Shown: positions 57,154-64,000 of the stretch, in pieces
Layout of the letters: the number at the start of each line of letters is the position of its first letter
Numbering within the stretch: position 1 is the first letter of the stretch
NCBI GenBank assembly: GCA_020024215.1
Contig: JAHHUC010000001.1
Span: 18,939-82,938, forward strand
Reading direction: 5' to 3'
DNA: 64,000 nt
Source of the DNA: Oscillospiraceae bacterium
GTDB taxonomy: Bacteria; Bacillota; Clostridia; Oscillospirales; Ruminococcaceae
Position numbers and translations under genes: made by a program
Notes under the pieces: model-generated
Seen by the model: the letters and a program-made list of their open reading frames with translations, nothing else
The model's database searches: none
Told to the model about the DNA's origin: nothing

Positions 57154-59799
57154 CTAGCCGTTGAGCATAGCTGTAAGAAGCTCGTCAGCTCCTGCCATAA
57201 CCTCATCTGTCTTAAATACATCGGTGTAGCCGCCCATTGCAGAGTCGGGCCTTCCGCCGCCGGAGCCGCCAACCATAGCTGTCAGCTTCTTAACCATCTG
57301 ACCTGCATGAACTCCCAATGCCACCGCCTTCTTTGAGGCTACCACCAGAAGCGTGGTCTTTACATCTGTTGCAGATGAAAGAACTGCCACAACAGGCTCA
57401 TCAAATTCCTTGATTTTGTCGCCCATTGTTCTCAAGGCGTCCGTTTTCATATCGTTGAAGGATGCCCTGAGCATTTTCACCTCGCCTATTGTCTTGGCTG
57501 TGGATAAAATGCTGTCAATCTGACCGGATGCCAGCTTGCTGTTGAGCTTTTCAATCTCCTTGTCCTTTTCCTTTATCTCAGAGACGAGGGCTTCTATCTT
57601 GGGAGTGAGATCGGAAAGGCTTCCTGCTTTAAGTGATGAAAGGGCATTGGAGATTTCCCTTTCTGTCTCATCAATGTGAATGAGGAGATTTCTTCCTGTC
57701 ACAGCCTCAATTCTTCTTACGCCTGCTGCAACGGAGGATTCCTTTATGATTTTGAAAAGACCTATTTCGGATGTGTTGCTCACATGGGTTCCGCCGCACA
57801 ATTCAACCGATCTGTCGCCCATTGAAACAACTCTTACAACATCGCCGTATTTTTCAGAGAACAGAGCCATAGCGCCCTTTTCCCTTGCCTCCTTTATCCC
57901 CATGCTTTCAACAGTTACAGGAATTGCAGAAAGTATCATCTCGTTTACAAGATTTTCCACCTTCTTTATTTCCTCAGCTGTCATAGGTGAAAAATGGTTG
58001 AAGTCAAAGCGGCAGATTCCGCTGTCCACAAGCTGGCCTGCCTGATGAACATGATTTCCCAAAACCTCTCTTAAAGCAGCCTGGAGCAGATGGGCAGCTG
58101 AATGGTTTTTCATTGTGTCCTGACGCCTTTGCTTTAAAACGGAGGCAGAAACTCTGTCGCCCTTTTTAAGTGAGCCGCTTTCCATAATGCCTATGTGGAG
58201 GAACTGACCTGTGGGAGATTTCTGTGTATCAATCACCTTAAAGATATTCTTATCCTTGAATATGATTCCGCTGTCGCCTGTCTGACCGCCGGATTCGGCA
58301 TAAAACGGTGTTTGATCCAGAACTATTGCCACCTTCTGACCTTCTATGATGGTATCAGCAAGCTGTCCCTCGCACACCATTGCCACAATGCCTGCCTCAC
58401 CGTTAAGGCTTTCATAGCCGGTGAAATTAACCTTGTTGTCAAGTCCTGAGAGGACGTCATCCTCCCAGCCTAAATCGCCCATCTTTGCCCTTGCGCTTCT
58501 GGCTCTTTCCCTCTGCTTGTCCATAAGCTTCTGGAAGGCCTCCTCATCCAGAGAAAGCTTTTTTTCCTCCAGAATTTCTCTTGTGAGATCAATGGGGAAG
58601 CCGAATGTGTCATAAAGCTTGAAGGCCATGTCGCCGGGCAGCCTCTCGCCCTTTATATCCTCAGACATCATTTTGTCAATGATTCCGTTGAGAAGCTCCA
58701 TGCCGCTGTCGATGGTCTTTGCAAATCTCTCCTCCTCCACCTTTATTATCTTTATGATATAATCTCTGTTGGTTTCAAGGTGGGGATAGCCCTGTTTATT
58801 TTCCTCAATGACAGTCTCACATACCTTGTAGAGGAATGGCTCATAGATTCCCAAAAGCCTGCCGTGGCGGGCAGCTCTTCTTAAAAGCCTTCTTAAAACA
58901 TAGCCCCTTCCCTCGTTGGAGGGAACTATTCCGTCGGAGATCATCATTGTTGTAGAGCGGATATGGTCGGTTATAACTCTCAAGGAAACATCCGTCTTTT
59001 CGTTTTCCTTATATTTTACATCCGCAATTGAGCAGATGTGCTGCATTATCTTCTGAACGGTATCCACCTCAAAGAGATTGTCAACGCCCTGCATAATGCA
59101 GGCAAGCCTCTCAAGGCCCATTCCCGTATCAATGTTAGGATGCTCCAAGGGGGTGTAATTGCCCTTTCCGTCGCCGTCAAACTGTGTAAACACAAGGTTC
59201 CAGAATTCCATATATCTGTCGCAGTCACAGCCGGGCTTACAATCCGGTGAGCTGCAGCCAAATTCCTCTCCCCGGTCATAATAAAGCTCGGAGCAGGGGC
59301 CGCAGGGGCCGGAGCCTATCTCCCAGAAGTTGTCCTCCTTGCCCAGCTTGACAATGTGAGCCGGGTTTATTCCAACCTCCTTTTCCCATATATCCTTGGC
59401 CTCGTCGTCGTTTTCATAAACTGTTACCCAAATTTTATCCTCAGGGAGCTTTATCACAGTTGTGATAAATTCCCATGCCCATAAAATAGCCTGTCTTTTA
59501 AAATAATCCCCGAAGGAAAAATTGCCCAGCATTTCAAAATATGTGCCGTGGCGCGCAGTTTTTCCCACCCTTTCAATGTCGGGAGTTCTTATGCACTTCT
59601 GGCAGGAGGCTGCTCTCTTTTTTGGGGGAGTTTCCATTCCTGTAAAATATTTTTTCAGAGGAGCCATTCCCGAATTGATCAAAAGCAGGGAGTTGTCATC
59701 TCTTGGAACCAGTGGTGCAGAGGGGAGAATTATGTGATCCTTGCTCTCATAAAAGCGGAGAAATTTTTCTCTCAAGTCATTTACGCCTGTCCATTCCAT
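57154..59799 (-). CDS. alaS: Alanyl-tRNA synthetase
   Basis: An 881-residue class II synthetase. The catalytic core starts MEWTGVNDLREKFLRFYESK, with ALA/Ser editing domain motifs HSAAHLLQAAL and the zinc-type CGGTHV, and a C-terminal DHHA1-like oligomerisation domain ending GGSGGGRPDSAMGG. The ATG at 59799 follows AAAGGATG; a longer in-frame start at 59916 lies within the T-box leader and is wrong. It is controlled by a T-box leader (59830-60076) responding to uncharged tRNA-Ala. Confidence 0.96.
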   Translation of the reverse strand: MEWTGVNDLREKFLRFYESKDHIILPSAPLVPRDDNSLLLINSGMAPLKKYFTGMETPPKKRAASCQKCIRTPDIERVGKTARHGTYFEMLGNFSFGDYFKRQAILWAWEFITTVIKLPEDKIWVTVYENDDEAKDIWEKEVGINPAHIVKLGKEDNFWEIGSGPCGPCSELYYDRGEEFGCSSPDCKPGCDCDRYMEFWNLVFTQFDGDGKGNYTPLEHPNIDTGMGLERLACIMQGVDNLFEVDTVQKIMQHICSIADVKYKENEKTDVSLRVITDHIRSTTMMISDGIVPSNEGRGYVLRRLLRRAARHGRLLGIYEPFLYKVCETVIEENKQGYPHLETNRDYIIKIIKVEEERFAKTIDSGMELLNGIIDKMMSEDIKGERLPGDMAFKLYDTFGFPIDLTREILEEKKLSLDEEAFQKLMDKQRERARSARAKMGDLGWEDDVLSGLDNKVNFTGYESLNGEAGIVAMVCEGQLADTIIEGQKVAIVLDQTPFYAESGGQTGDSGIIFKDKNIFKVIDTQKSPTGQFLHIGIMESGSLKKGDRVSASVLKQRRQDTMKNHSAAHLLQAALREVLGNHVHQAGQLVDSGICRFDFNHFSPMTAEEIKKVENLVNEMILSAIPVTVESMGIKEAREKGAMALFSEKYGDVVRVVSMGDRSVELCGGTHVSNTSEIGLFKIIKESSVAAGVRRIEAVTGRNLLIHIDETEREISNALSSLKAGSLSDLTPKIEALVSEIKEKDKEIEKLNSKLASGQIDSILSTAKTIGEVKMLRASFNDMKTDALRTMGDKIKEFDEPVVAVLSSATDVKTTLLVVASKKAVALGVHAGQMVKKLTAMVGGSGGGRPDSAMGGYTDVFKTDEVMAGADELLTAMLNG

Positions 59800-59829
59800 T
59801 TTATACACATCCTTTAAAATTTTTCTAAA

Positions 59830-60076
59830 ATAAAAAAGCGTTCCGCCCCTAAAAACGGGACGAAACGAATTATTCCGTGGTACCACCCGAATTGCAGAAA
59901 AAAATCTGCCACTCATGAAGGCTTAACGCACCTTTGACGCCTCGTTCTGCGAGGGGCTCAGAAACGGCACCTGCAAATTTTCAATCGGACACTTTCACCT
60001 TTGATGCCCGTCTCTTTAAAGGAAAGCCTTTGCAGTTATTTTCTTCACAGCCTTTTGCCTATTTATCTTCCATAAC
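59830..60076 (-). promoter_or_regulatory. T-box leader of alaS
   Basis: On the minus strand the T-box core GGGTGGTACCACG (around 59875-59887) is followed by a strong terminator hairpin (about 59839-59867, GCGTTCCGCCCC against GGGACGAAACG) and a T-run. The antiterminator would form with the T-box. The 5' part folds into a stem-I-like region. T-box leaders sense uncharged tRNA through the acceptor end and a specifier codon; the expected specifier is an alanine GCN, which I did not fix with confidence. Confidence 0.9.
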
Positions 60077-60105
60077 ATTATAGAGAAATTTTTTTAACTT
60101 GTCAA
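60077..60105 (-). promoter_or_regulatory. Promoter of alaS
   Basis: A perfect consensus: TTGACA (60100-60105), a 17-bp spacer, and TATAAT (60077-60082), on the minus strand just above the T-box leader. Confidence 0.85.
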
Positions 60106-60172
60106 TATCACTTTTGCTGTTATGTAAAAATGAAGGGCGGCAAAATTGCCTAAAATGGCAAAATAATTAAAA

Positions 60173-60213
60173 AAAGGCGCACAGCCTCTCAAAGAGGGGC
60201 TTGTGTGCCTTTT
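60173..60213 (-). terminator. Terminator after the gate-domain membrane protein
   Basis: AAAGGCGCACA (60173-60183) pairs with TGTGTGCCTTT (60202-60213 region) with one mismatch, and GCC/GGC continues inward. The minus strand ends in a run of seven T, so it terminates the 60244 gene; the plus strand also has TTTT. Confidence 0.7.
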
Positions 60214-60243
60214 GCAAAGCTTTGATTTAAGACTTTCAATTTG

Positions 60244-61494
60244 TTACAGCAGAGAAATCAGCCTGTACAGAAGGTTTGCAGAAACACCTGCGCAAAGTCC
60301 GCCGATTGTATGGCTCAAAATAGCCTTATTTGTAAGGTTGGGGCACTTTAAGCTGTCCATCATGGCAACGTGTGTGGAAAGATAACCTGACCAGCACATA
60401 CACATGGCTGTAAACACTGCCACATCATTTGCATGAACAAGACCTGACTGAACCATTTTAGGAACAAGACCAATGGCTGCTCCGGCTGCGCCTAAGGCTG
60501 TAATGGGAACTGCGATAGCCTGTGAGGATGAGAAGTTAAAGAGGGGCTTTAAGATGAAGCTGAGCTTTTCACCCAGATAGGGAAGAAGCGCAACGCCCTC
60601 ATAGGCTGCACCTGTGTAAGAGCCGGATTCGGAGGGGCCGTTTGTGAGCATGAGCACAACTGTGCATATGATGAGCACGCCGGGTATGATAGCCATGCCC
60701 ATCTCAACACCCACCTTGCCGCCTGCCAGCATGGATTCAATAAATCTTGAGGAGGCATTTCCGCGGCGCACTGTTCTGAAATTCATGCTCATTGAGTCAG
60801 TACCTGAGCCCTCAATGCACCAATCCTCCTTGCCGTAGACCTTAGCTGTCTGAATGAGCATAAGCCTTGCAGAAACAACGCTGCCTATTATGGCTCCGAT
60901 ATTTCCCACAAGGGCGGCAACTCCGAAATTTTCTCCCGAGGGAGAGGGTATTCCTATCATAAATGTGGTGATGATAAGTCCCATTCCGAAGGAGGTTCCT
61001 ATATTTGTAAGTGCAGGAAGCTGATACTTCTTGAAATATCTTCTGAAACCGTCATCATCAGCCAGTGTCAAGATAGCGGGATTATCCGACATATAGCATG
61101 TGACAATTCCTATGGTTGCAGCTCCGGGAAGGTCATACATGGGCTTCATAAGTGGGGATAAAGCCTTGTTGATAAGTGAAACTACACCGAATTCGCTCAT
61201 AAGGCCCGATACGGCGCCGGCCAGAACCGCAATACCCATTATGTAGAACACGGTGTCCATTAAAAGTGCATAGGCGGTATTCATAAGTGTATTCATCATG
61301 TTTACACCGCCCATTATGTGTCCCACACCGCCGAAGAAAACGGCTAAAAGGCCTATGAAAACAAAGGCCTCCAGACTTATCGCCTTTTTAAGGCCGGGAG
61401 TGAGGGTTCTCTCCTTGTAGATTTTGGGGCCCTGCTTTGGTGATGCAGAGGCTTCCTTGTCCAAAATCTTGAAATTCAGATTTTTGATTGACAT
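60244..61494 (-). CDS. YjiH/CD0519-type gate-domain membrane protein
   Basis: A 416-residue polytopic membrane protein with two nucleoside-recognition (Gate) domains. The N-terminal 45 residues are cytoplasmic, followed by helices such as AISLEAFVFIGLLAVFF and MDTVFYIMGIAVLAGA. Gate signatures are TCYMSDNPAILTLADD and FGMGLIITTFMIGIPSP. The second half has STH-like STHVAMMDSLKCPNLTNKAI. Relatives are annotated YjiH family or nucleoside recognition proteins, with unknown substrates; nucleosides, ions or spore-related roles have been suggested. AAGGAGAG precedes the ATG. Its 5' leader contains a compact nested stem. Confidence 0.82.
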   Translation of the reverse strand: MSIKNLNFKILDKEASASPKQGPKIYKERTLTPGLKKAISLEAFVFIGLLAVFFGGVGHIMGGVNMMNTLMNTAYALLMDTVFYIMGIAVLAGAVSGLMSEFGVVSLINKALSPLMKPMYDLPGAATIGIVTCYMSDNPAILTLADDDGFRRYFKKYQLPALTNIGTSFGMGLIITTFMIGIPSPSGENFGVAALVGNIGAIIGSVVSARLMLIQTAKVYGKEDWCIEGSGTDSMSMNFRTVRRGNASSRFIESMLAGGKVGVEMGMAIIPGVLIICTVVLMLTNGPSESGSYTGAAYEGVALLPYLGEKLSFILKPLFNFSSSQAIAVPITALGAAGAAIGLVPKMVQSGLVHANDVAVFTAMCMCWSGYLSTHVAMMDSLKCPNLTNKAILSHTIGGLCAGVSANLLYRLISLL

Positions 61495-61517
61495 TGCTAC
61501 TCTCCTTACTTGATTTT

Positions 61518-61568
61518 CCTGTGCAACAAATTATGCCCTCAAAGAGGGCATCAAAGCAACTGCACAGG
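61518..61568 (-). promoter_or_regulatory. Compact nested-stem RNA leader upstream of the gate-domain gene, candidate regulatory RNA
   Basis: In the transcript, an 8-bp outer stem CCTGTGCA/TGCACAGG (61561-61568 with 61518-61525) encloses a 9-by-7 asymmetric internal loop and a second 8-bp stem ATGCCCTC/GAGGGCAT (61544-61551 with 61533-61540) closed by a triloop. The outer stem ends about ten bases before the ribosome site. The promoter at 61587-61615 puts the transcript start near 61580, so this 51-nt fold is nearly the whole leader. No T-run follows, so it is not a terminator. It fits no riboswitch class I know. Confidence 0.5.
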
Positions 61569-61586
61569 GTATTTTCGCTCAACTAT

Positions 61587-61615
61587 ATGTTAAAACAAAT
61601 AAAGGATTTTATCAA
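61587..61615 (-). promoter_or_regulatory. Promoter of the gate-domain membrane protein
   Basis: Minus-strand TTGATA (61610-61615), a 17-bp spacer, and TAACAT (61587-61592), 93 bp above the ATG. Confidence 0.6.
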
Positions 61616-61713
61616 TAGGAAAATTAAATTTTTATTAAGAAATATTGATTTTTTTTATTCAAAGAGGACCGTTCTCCCTTCAAGCCGCAAATTTATTTTC
61701 CTTTAATTTTTCT

Positions 61714-61742
61714 TTGCACAAACAGTCGATTTATGTTAAAAT
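61714..61742 (+). promoter_or_regulatory. Promoter of the D-alanyl-D-alanine carboxypeptidase gene
   Basis: TTGCAC (61714-61719), a 17-bp spacer, and TAAAAT (61737-61742), only 22 bp before the start codon. Confidence 0.6.
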
Positions 61743-61763
61743 AAGTTTCATTGAGGTGAATTT

Positions 61764-63143
61764 ATGAAAAGATTTTCAGCGGCTGTTTTATCTGCCGTAA
61801 TTATAATTTATTCAGCCGTCCTTTCCGTTGCCGCAGATGAGCCGGAAAAGATAGCTTCAGAGGCTGTGTGCCTCATGGATGCGCTCACAGGTCAGGTGCT
61901 TTATGAAAAGGATATGCACAAGGTTTTGGAGCCTGCAAGCATAACAAAGGTGATGACGGTTGCCCTTGTTTTGGAAAAAGGCTTTTCCTCCGATTCTGTT
62001 GTGACAATGACTGATGAGGCCGTGTGGTCGGTTGGAAGAGACACCACACACATAGCTCTCACGCCCGGCGAAATAGTGCCGGTAAAGGATCTTTTATACG
62101 GCACGCTGCTTCAATCTGCCAACGACTGCGCCAACGGACTTGCGCTTTATGTAGACGGCGATATAGCCAAATTTGCAAAGCGGATGACAGACAAGGCCCA
62201 CGAGCTGGGAGCATATGACACAAATTTTGTAAATCCCAACGGTCTGCCCGACCCGCAGCATGTGACCACCGCCTATGACATGGCTCTTATAACAAGGTGG
62301 GCTGTATCAGTTCCCGGCTTCAAGGAGATTTTCAAAACCATTGATTATAAAATGAAGCCCACCAATATGCAGCCTAAGGAGAGAGAATTTCACCACGGGC
62401 ACAAAAGCATAAACCCCTCCTCGGAATTTTATTATGAATATGCAACCGGAGGAAAAACCGGCTGGACAGAGGAGGCAAAAAACACAGCTGTAACATTGGC
62501 AGAAAAGGATGGGACAGAGCTTATATCAGTGACCATGATGGCAGAGGAGGCAAAGGACAGATATTCTGATATAAAGACTCTCTTTGATTACGGCTTTGAA
62601 AATTTCAACCGCGCGGAATTTTCAAAGGAGAGATTTTCCCAAGCCCCTGTGCCCATATATGACAATGATCAGAAGGTCGGTCAGGTTGTTATAAAGCCAA
62701 AGGACATTGTTATAACCAAGCCTGCGACAGCAGCAAAAGCAGATATCGACATACAGCTGAATTTTCCCATAAGATATAACATAAATGACGAGATAAAGCC
62801 TATGGCTCAATTTATTTTAGACGATGCCGTAATTGCAAGCATCCCCTTTGAATTTGAAAAAAATGTAGATGCCTCACAGGCTTCTGCCCGGTCATTGAAT
62901 GAGGAGGAGGGAAAAAAAGGCTTTAAAGATTTTTACATTTCCCCCTATCTGTGCTTTACGTTTGCCTTTTTTGCATTGGCAGTTCTGCTGCTTTTCGGAA
63001 TAAGAAGCATAAACATTATAAGATATAATCAGCGCATGGCAAAAAGAGCATTAAAGAAAAAAAGCTCCCCTGCTGTGTCAGGCGCCCCTAAAAGGACACC
63101 GGGTTCCGATGATGACTTTTTTAACACATACAAAAGGAAATAA
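61764..63143 (+). CDS. dacF: D-alanyl-D-alanine carboxypeptidase (DacF/PBP5-like)
   Basis: A 459-residue class C-type (low molecular mass) PBP that removes the last D-alanine of peptidoglycan stems. A signal peptide (about 1-24, SVAADEP) is followed by S59-x-x-K62 (ASITK), S118-A-N120 and K231-T-G. The C-terminal PBP5 domain is followed by one membrane helix (about 393-414) and a basic cytoplasmic tail, like DacF/DacB types. Its role may be vegetative or spore-cortex. TTGAGGTG precedes the ATG. A terminator follows. Confidence 0.93.
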   Translation: MKRFSAAVLSAVIIIYSAVLSVAADEPEKIASEAVCLMDALTGQVLYEKDMHKVLEPASITKVMTVALVLEKGFSSDSVVTMTDEAVWSVGRDTTHIALTPGEIVPVKDLLYGTLLQSANDCANGLALYVDGDIAKFAKRMTDKAHELGAYDTNFVNPNGLPDPQHVTTAYDMALITRWAVSVPGFKEIFKTIDYKMKPTNMQPKEREFHHGHKSINPSSEFYYEYATGGKTGWTEEAKNTAVTLAEKDGTELISVTMMAEEAKDRYSDIKTLFDYGFENFNRAEFSKERFSQAPVPIYDNDQKVGQVVIKPKDIVITKPATAAKADIDIQLNFPIRYNINDEIKPMAQFILDDAVIASIPFEFEKNVDASQASARSLNEEEGKKGFKDFYISPYLCFTFAFFALAVLLLFGIRSINIIRYNQRMAKRALKKKSSPAVSGAPKRTPGSDDDFFNTYKRK

Positions 63144-63172
63144 CCTGATAGTTAACCGATAGGTTTAATCTT

Positions 63173-63200
63173 AAAGCTGCAATTTTTTTTGCAGCTTTTT
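63173..63200 (+). terminator. Intrinsic terminator after dacF
   Basis: A 10-bp perfect stem AAAGCTGCAA (63173-63182) with TTGCAGCTTT (63189-63198) and a T6 loop, then TTTTC. Confidence 0.75.
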
Positions 63201-63274
63201 TCTTGCAGGCAGATTTTTAAATATTGCCGCAAATTTTTAGGTGCGTGGGAAAAGGCTTAATTTGTGCATAAAAA

Positions 63275-63300
63275 AAGGAGAATCCGTAAGGATTCTCCTT
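63275..63300 (-). terminator. Terminator of tRNA-Pro
   Basis: An 11-bp stem AAGGAGAATCC (63275-63285) with GGATTCTCCTT (63290-63300) and a GTAA loop, and a T-run on the minus strand. It directly abuts the tRNA CCA end. Confidence 0.8.
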
Positions 63301-63375
63301 GGTCGGAGTGAGGTGACTTGAACACCCGACCTCCTGGTCCCGAACCAGGCGCGCTACCAGCTGCGCTACACCCCG
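63300..63375 (-). tRNA. tRNA-Pro (anticodon CGG)
   Basis: 76 nt on the minus strand. The acceptor stem CGGGGTG pairs with CACTCCG, followed by discriminator A and encoded CCA. The D-loop has AGCGCAGCTGGTAGCGC, the anticodon stem CCTGG/CCAGG encloses the loop TTCGGGA giving anticodon CGG, and the T-arm has GGGTGTTCAAGTCAC. All arms close. It reads CCG codons. Confidence 0.95.
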
Positions 63376-63454
63376 AAGCATAATTTAAAGCTTGCATTTT
63401 GTATTATATCACAAAGGCTTTAAAACTACAAGTATTTTTGAAAAATAAAGAAAT

Positions 63455-63483
63455 AACCTCCGCCTTGGAGAGTGGCGGAGGTT
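63455..63483 (-). terminator. Terminator after the secreted protein gene
   Basis: A 10-bp stem AACCTCCGCC (63455-63464) with GGCGGAGGTT (63474-63483), followed on the minus strand by ATTTCTTTATTTTT, 50 bp past the stop. Confidence 0.7.
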
Positions 63484-63532
63484 AAAAGCTATATTAAGGA
63501 TTATTTCCAATGAATCTTGGCAGAGCCTTTAA

Positions 63533-64000
63533 TTAGCAAGCAGCACCTGTTGTGGGGTTGGAGGGGCTGGAGGGAGCTGTGGAGGGAGCTGTGGCAGCTG
63601 TTTCCTCCTTGGCATTTACAGCGTCAAGGTCAAGCTCCTTTTCAGCAATTACATAAGAGCCTAAGGTTCTTGTTCTGATTGCGAAGGCTTCCTCGTCGCT
63701 GTCATAGGTTGCATCAAGCTTTGTCAGTGTGCCGTCGGAATTAACCTTGTAAACAACATTGTCCTCCTTGGCTTCAAGATAGAGTGTGCCAATCTTGTTG
63801 AAGGTTGCGCCGTTGCCGTTGAAATATGTGTAGTTTACATCGGGGGCAACATTCTCAATGCCCTTGTTGTACTTAACATTGGAATTTACAACAACATCGT
63901 CCTGACCTCTTGTGTCAACAACAAACTTGCCCATCTCGCCGTAAAGCTCAATTTCCTGTTCCTCGTCGCCGTCGCCGAATTTGAACACCTTGTCATAATC
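63533..64000 (-). CDS. Secreted or surface protein, C-terminal fragment (5' end outside window)
   Basis: The last 155 codons of a minus-strand gene that opens beyond base 64000. The frame is open to the edge (DYDKVFKFGDGDEE...). It contains beta-rich sequence with YFNGNGATFNKIGTLYLEA and TRTLGSYVIAEKELD, then a Thr/Ser/Pro/Ala-rich tail ending SNPTTGAAC. The tail resembles the Pro/Thr-rich end of Oscillospiraceae surface proteins, where an NPxTGA motif is usually followed by a hydrophobic helix; here the stop follows directly. A large extracellular protein is likely; the function is unknown. Confidence 0.6.
   Translation of the reverse strand, partial: DYDKVFKFGDGDEEQEIELYGEMGKFVVDTRGQDDVVVNSNVKYNKGIENVAPDVNYTYFNGNGATFNKIGTLYLEAKEDNVVYKVNSDGTLTKLDATYDSDEEAFAIRTRTLGSYVIAEKELDLDAVNAKEETAATAPSTAPSSPSNPTTGAAC

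Noticed and set aside
57154..59916. Longer alaS start at 59916
   Set aside because: The extra codons lie in the T-box terminator and leader.
1..64000. CRISPR arrays, prophage or rRNA genes
   Set aside because: No regularly spaced repeats, phage structural genes or rRNA sequence were seen.

Overview
This window looks like chromosomal sequence from an endospore-forming member of the Clostridia, most likely in or near the Oscillospiraceae/Ruminococcaceae. The reasons are a Gram-positive mraZ-rsmH-ftsL-PBP-murE cluster with a PASTA-bearing SpoVD-type transpeptidase, a lone SpoVAF/GerA-type germination protein, a BofC-C-like small protein, a DacF-type carboxypeptidase, sepF-ylmH-divIVA, a T-box leader before alaS, many TTG/GTG starts with strong AGGAGG-type ribosome sites, and fairly AT-rich DNA. 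Species cannot be named from the sequence alone. Almost everything is ordinary core genome. There are no rRNA genes, no CRISPR array, no prophage and no complete insertion sequence. One tRNA gene is present, tRNA-Pro(CGG).

Layout. 1-4.6 kb (minus): murE (cut by the window edge), spoVD, ftsL, rsmH and mraZ, driven by a near-consensus promoter with three 10-bp-spaced repeats below it. 4.6-5.2 kb: non-coding, with a 120-bp element carrying terminal inverted repeats. 5.2-12.9 kb: comM (minus), then pgm, rpmE, yigZ, dnaG, rpoD and an Rrf2-type Fe-S regulator. 12.9-13.5 kb: non-coding, with a structured stretch, two terminators and the frameshifted remnant of a PBECR4-like gene. 13.5-18 kb (minus): recG and a YfhO-type membrane protein. 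18.1-19.8 kb: rsmA and a protein ending in an Imm33/DUF2185-like domain. 20.2-21.2 kb (minus): a membrane-anchored repeat-rich extracellular protein.

21.3-30.1 kb is a tRNA-modification and mismatch-repair run: miaB, a YlbF/YmcA (Ric) protein with four C-terminal cysteines, mutS, mutL, miaA and a HlyD-like adaptor. 30.2-37.6 kb is division and translation: sepF, ylmH, divIVA, ileS, lspA, an RluA-family synthase and a Cof-type phosphatase. 37.7-42.5 kb is an amino-acid catabolism block: alanine dehydrogenase, a LysR regulator, glutaminase and an AGCS symporter. 42.6-51 kb is envelope and spore functions: an unknown membrane protein, SpoVAF, an MBOAT acyltransferase with its DHHW partner, the BofC-C-like protein and a class A PBP.

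51.1-52.5 kb is the only clear accessory patch: three tandem paralogous small genes behind a gene that is frameshifted at a run of seven G. Two of the paralogues share a 188-bp block that is about 97% identical and then diverge sharply at one codon. 52.9-57.1 kb: fthC, an XRE-type regulator, a histidine phosphatase with a CobO-type adenosyltransferase, a membrane protein and a HIT protein. 57.2-60.1 kb: alaS with its T-box leader. 60.2-61.6 kb: a YjiH-type gate-domain membrane protein whose short 5' leader folds into a compact nested stem that I do not recognise. 61.8-64 kb: dacF, tRNA-Pro and the C-terminal part of a secreted protein that runs off the edge.

Most interesting for follow-up: the mosaic paralogue array with its G7 frameshift (51.1-52.5 kb), the compact leader structure at 61.5 kb, the terminal-inverted-repeat element at 5.0 kb, and the PBECR4-like remnant at 13.2 kb.
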